A model generated the notes under the pieces. It did not search any database, was not told where the DNA came from, and saw nothing but the letters and a program-made list of their open reading frames with translations. Position numbers and translations under genes: made by a program. A stretch of 8,491 nt of DNA from Candidatus Poribacteria bacterium. GTDB lineage: Bacteria; Poribacteria; WGA-4E; DTYX01. The stretch covers positions 1 through 8,491 of the forward strand of contig DTYX01000107.1 in assembly GCA_012961655.1 (NCBI GenBank). The letters are read 5' to 3'. The first letter of the stretch is position 1. Each line of letters starts with the position of its first letter. Shown here piece after piece: positions 6,500-8,491 of this stretch.

Positions 6500-7444
6500 T
6501 TAGTCATTGCACTCCAAAATGTCAACAATATGAATATACCTGGTAACCCTCGATTTCGGAACGGGAATTACCCGCTTAGCTTCATAACCAAGGTCGCAGA
6601 GCATATCGGTGATATCTTTGGCGGTAATTAACGCGGCTTTGGGCGCCAGAGACTTTATATTTTGCAGAATTTCTCGGTACAGTTTATCGCTCGCTTGAGT
6701 GTATATTCCGTAAGGCAGGTCAGTCGTCAGCGCATCGAATCTGCCTGTTATTTCACGAGCATCGGCAAGATGAATGGCGCCTTCCAAGCCGAAATACTCC
6801 AAGTTTTTTCGCGATGCTCCGACCATTTTCTTATTAATATCGTATCCCACTACGTTTATGCCTATATGCGCCGCTTCCAGCAGTAGCGTTCCCGCACCGC
6901 AACAAGGGTCTACTAAACTATCACCAATATCTGCTATTATATTCACCACGGCTCGACACAAGCGAGCGGGCAAGGAACTTGAGGTTGTGTGTGGTTTGGC
7001 TGTATGTTTTATCCAGGCTCTATCGGACTCTGATGTGATTTTGCCAAACCACAACTGTTCATCTGTCGCAACGAGATAGAAAATGACCTTTGGGTTATCG
7101 AGGTCAGGACTTCCTTCGATACGCGCGCCGATTTCACTGGCAAGTTCCATCGAGTTCATCTTCAAGCCGCGAGGTATCTTGGTGACGGAGACGCGAAAAT
7201 CATCCGCGTACAATTTCGCCGCTTCAAGATATCGGTGGAGTTGTTCCAAACTCGCTGTCTGGAATATCAACTCCACGCAGTTTTTTATATAAGCCCCACG
7301 CGAGACGTCAACTTTACGCTCAGAGATAATTATCCCATTTTCATCAGGAGGCTTTCCAATCAATGCTTGGCATTCAGCATTGATTAAATCCGCCTCCCAT
7401 TTCGATTTTGCAATTAAATATAGATACTGTTTTTTCGAATTCAT
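6500..7444 (-). CDS. THUMP-type class I SAM-dependent RNA methyltransferase (Trm11/TrmG10/Trm14-like)
   Basis: The 314-residue protein has an N-terminal ferredoxin/THUMP-like region (about 1-140) and a Rossmann methyltransferase domain (about 150-314). The SAM-binding motif I is LVDPCCGAGTLLLEAA (177-192). VGYDINKKMVGASRKNLEYF (199-218) carries the acidic residue that binds the SAM ribose, and DAREI (228-232) follows. The catalytic motif is TDLPYG (241-246), the D-x-P-[YF]-G form used for N2-methylation of guanosine in RNA. The usual bacterial/archaeal Trm11/TrmG10 form is DPPYG, while DLPFG/DMPFG-like versions are known in the Trm14/THUMPD branch, so subfamily assignment is open. The likely substrate is tRNA. 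The ATG at 7444 has no good Shine-Dalgarno sequence; it lies 21 bp after the stop of the upstream isomerase gene, so translation may be coupled to it. The next gene downstream starts 39 bp after this one ends. Confidence 0.8.
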   Translation of the reverse strand: MNSKKQYLYLIAKSKWEADLINAECQALIGKPPDENGIIISERKVDVSRGAYIKNCVELIFQTASLEQLHRYLEAAKLYADDFRVSVTKIPRGLKMNSMELASEIGARIEGSPDLDNPKVIFYLVATDEQLWFGKITSESDRAWIKHTAKPHTTSSSLPARLCRAVVNIIADIGDSLVDPCCGAGTLLLEAAHIGINVVGYDINKKMVGASRKNLEYFGLEGAIHLADAREITGRFDALTTDLPYGIYTQASDKLYREILQNIKSLAPKAALITAKDITDMLCDLGYEAKRVIPVPKSRVTRYIHIVDILECND

Positions 7445-7465
7445 ACTGATGTTTTAGAATTTCCA

Positions 7466-8236
7466 TCACGATGCAGGCACGTCGCAAAGTTGAAAGGTTG
7501 TCCGCAACGCTTCGATGGGGTCGCCTTTGGGTCTAAATTCGTGACCGACGTAAAGGTCATACCCGGTCGCGGCAGTAGCGCGCATTACCGCCGGATAGTA
7601 AATCTCCTGCTCCTCGTCCATGTCCTGACGGCCGGGATTGCCGGCGGTGTGAAAATGTCCGATGTATTCGATGTTTTCCGTGATGGTGCGAATGAGGTCG
7701 CCTTCCATAATCTGCATGTGATAGATGTCATAGAGCAATTTGACCCGCGGTGAATTGACCCGCTTACATACCTCTACGCCCCAAATTGTATGGTCGCATT
7801 GGTAGTCCGGATGATTTACCTTGCTGTTGAGCAATTCGAGACAGAGATTAACGCCTTTCTCCTCCGCCGCCTTCGCAACGCGACTCAAACCCTCAGCGGT
7901 GATATCAACACCTTCATCATCCGATAGACCCTCGCGATTGCCGGAAAAACAGATTAAACTGGGGATGTCGTTCTCCGCGGCAAGCTCAATTTTCTCGAGC
8001 AATTCCTCTTCGATGCGGTTGTGATTTTCGCGTTTGTTAAGACCGTTGGTGAGTGTACCGTGTCCGCCGATGATGGCAATACGCATGCCGTGTTCTTTGA
8101 CCAGCGGCCAATGTTCCTGCGGCAGCATCTCAACAGAAGCGAAACCGATTTTAGCAGCTTCGCTGATTAAACGCTCTGGCGTGACACCATCGCGCAAAAA
8201 ATTATTGAAGCAGACAGATTGGTTGATTCGATTCAT
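7466..8236 (-). CDS. hydroxypyruvate-isomerase-like TIM-barrel protein (AP endonuclease 2 / xylose isomerase-like fold)
   Basis: From the ATG at 8236 the product has 256 residues, the usual length for Hyi-like sugar isomerases/epimerases. Expected metal and active-site positions are present: E134 in LCLELLNSK, D170 and H173 in LLYDIYHMQIMEGD, H196 in IGHFHTAGNPGR, and E233 in VGHEFRP. The ELLN, HMQ-x-x-EGD and NPGR motifs favour the hydroxypyruvate isomerase subgroup over general sugar-phosphate isomerases, but substrate is not certain. The start at 8236 has AGGAGG 5 nt upstream (8242-8247) and gives a normal N-terminus (INQSVCF leading into the first strand). The frame is open upstream to an ATG at 8365, but those 43 residues are relic DUF433 sequence, not part of the TIM barrel. 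It is the first intact gene of the likely operon with the methyltransferase and carboxypeptidase and seems to be driven by the promoter at 8400-8428. Confidence 0.85.
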   Translation of the reverse strand: MNRINQSVCFNNFLRDGVTPERLISEAAKIGFASVEMLPQEHWPLVKEHGMRIAIIGGHGTLTNGLNKRENHNRIEEELLEKIELAAENDIPSLICFSGNREGLSDDEGVDITAEGLSRVAKAAEEKGVNLCLELLNSKVNHPDYQCDHTIWGVEVCKRVNSPRVKLLYDIYHMQIMEGDLIRTITENIEYIGHFHTAGNPGRQDMDEEQEIYYPAVMRATAATGYDLYVGHEFRPKGDPIEALRTTFQLCDVPAS

Positions 8237-8241
8237 TGTTT

Positions 8242-8247
8242 CCTCCT
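8242..8247 (-). promoter_or_regulatory. ribosome binding site of the isomerase-like gene
   Basis: AGGAGG on the minus strand lies 5 nt before the ATG at 8236 and marks it as the main start, in preference to the upstream in-frame ATG at 8365. Confidence 0.85.
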
Positions 8248-8258
8248 CAATTTTGATA

Positions 8259-8365
8259 TCATAGAATATACTCGGCGGCAATTTCATCAGCGCTGCGCCC
8301 CATCCACTCGTGCCAGACACGCCTTGAGTGATTTCAATATGTTGGTGGAGTGTTTTTGAAGACAT
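8259..8365 (-). pseudogene. internally deleted, frameshifted DUF433 gene (antitoxin-like)
   Basis: The reading frame begins at ATG 8365 with MSSKTLHQHIEITQGV, matching the start of DUF433 proteins (typically TLxxxIEITPGVxGGKPxIxGxRI). The sequence then jumps: after 8318 the original frame loses family resemblance, while the next frame from 8315 reads WHEWMGRSADEIAAEYIL, the DUF433 segment normally found some 20 residues further on, and stops at 8261-8259. So the middle of the domain (the GGKP...GxRI part) has been deleted with a frame change, and the C-terminal third is absent as well. Intact DUF433 proteins are about 75-80 residues and often pair with a DUF5615 PIN-like toxin as a toxin-antitoxin module; no such toxin is seen here. 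The original frame stays open into the isomerase gene, which could make a 43-residue N-terminal extension. The family match is from memory of the consensus. Confidence 0.65.
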
Positions 8366-8370
8366 TCATA

Positions 8371-8377
8371 TCTCCTT
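8371..8377 (-). promoter_or_regulatory. ribosome binding site of the DUF433 relic
   Basis: AAGGAGA on the minus strand stands about 6 nt before the ATG at 8365. It is intact although the gene behind it is broken. An overlapping ATG at 8369 is too close and opens only an 11-codon frame. Confidence 0.65.
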
Positions 8378-8399
8378 ACAACTGATTTTGCTTTTGGTT

Positions 8400-8428
8400 A
8401 GTATAACATAAATGGAATAAGAATGCAA
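8400..8428 (-). promoter_or_regulatory. sigma70-type promoter with extended -10 for the minus-strand operon
   Basis: On the minus strand TTGCAT (8428-8423) and TATACT (8405-8400) are spaced by exactly 17 bp, and TG before the -10 (TGTTATACT) makes it an extended -10. Transcription would begin near 8393, about 28 nt before the relic ATG at 8365 and roughly 155 nt before the isomerase ATG. A possible plus-strand -10 (TATAAC, 8402-8407) overlaps it but has no good -35. Confidence 0.65.
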
Positions 8429-8465
8429 CTGGTATCTATTCCCCAAACGAAAGGAGGAACAAACA

Positions 8466-8491
8466 ATGCGAATGACAATCGATAGAATGGC
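8466..8491 (+). CDS. start of a plus-strand gene, cut by the window edge
   Basis: An ATG at 8466 follows AAGGAGG (8451-8457) at 8 nt spacing, and the frame reads MRMTIDRM before the window ends. Eight residues are too few to name a family. It is divergent from the minus-strand operon, with about 100 bp between the relic start codon and this start. Confidence 0.7.

Noticed and set aside
8237..8365. 43 extra residues as a genuine part of the isomerase
   Set aside because: The sequence matches the beginning of DUF433 proteins, and the isomerase has its own strong ribosome binding site at the normal family start.

Overview
The window looks like chromosomal DNA of an uncultured bacterium, most likely Candidatus Poribacteria (sponge-associated) or a related lineage. 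This is an inference from gene style: a DUF4838 glycosidase-like protein, a proteasome alpha-type subunit, a TIM-barrel isomerase preceded by a DUF433 relic, an M14 carboxypeptidase, and strong AGGAGG ribosome binding sites before nearly every gene. No marker gene proves the taxonomy. There is no phage, IS element, CRISPR array, tRNA or rRNA.

Layout. On the plus strand at the left, a clean sigma70-type promoter (37-65) drives a 581-residue DUF4838 protein (137-1882). It converges on a long minus-strand block across a 99-bp gap that contains an inverted repeat. Reading the minus block in transcription order (right to left): a promoter (8400-8428), a decayed DUF433 antitoxin-like gene (8259-8365), a hydroxypyruvate-isomerase-like TIM barrel (7466-8236), a THUMP-type RNA methyltransferase (6500-7444), and a zinc carboxypeptidase (4829-6460). 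These three genes are 21 to 39 bp apart and probably form one operon. A 236-bp gap follows that holds a second gene relic. Then come a proteasome alpha-like subunit (3804-4592), a SpoVG-like protein with a long tail (3178-3783), and a membrane site-2 protease with CBS domains (1982-3097). At the far right edge a plus-strand gene begins (8466-8491), divergent from the minus block.

How the genes relate. The left half of the minus block is rich in proteolysis functions: intramembrane protease, proteasome ring subunit and carboxypeptidase. The proteasome alpha gene has no beta subunit, Pup/UBact tag, ligase or ATPase beside it in this window. Its immediate partner is instead a SpoVG-domain protein whose last residues are Gly-Tyr-Arg, a penultimate-tyrosine ending resembling the tails with which proteasome activators dock on alpha rings. 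The alpha protein keeps the lysine that in archaeal alpha rings lines the docking pocket. This pair is the most interesting candidate system here. Two gene relics, each showing protein-like sequence split by a frame change, show ongoing loss of accessory genes. The DUF433 relic appears to have left its promoter and ribosome binding site to the isomerase gene downstream.
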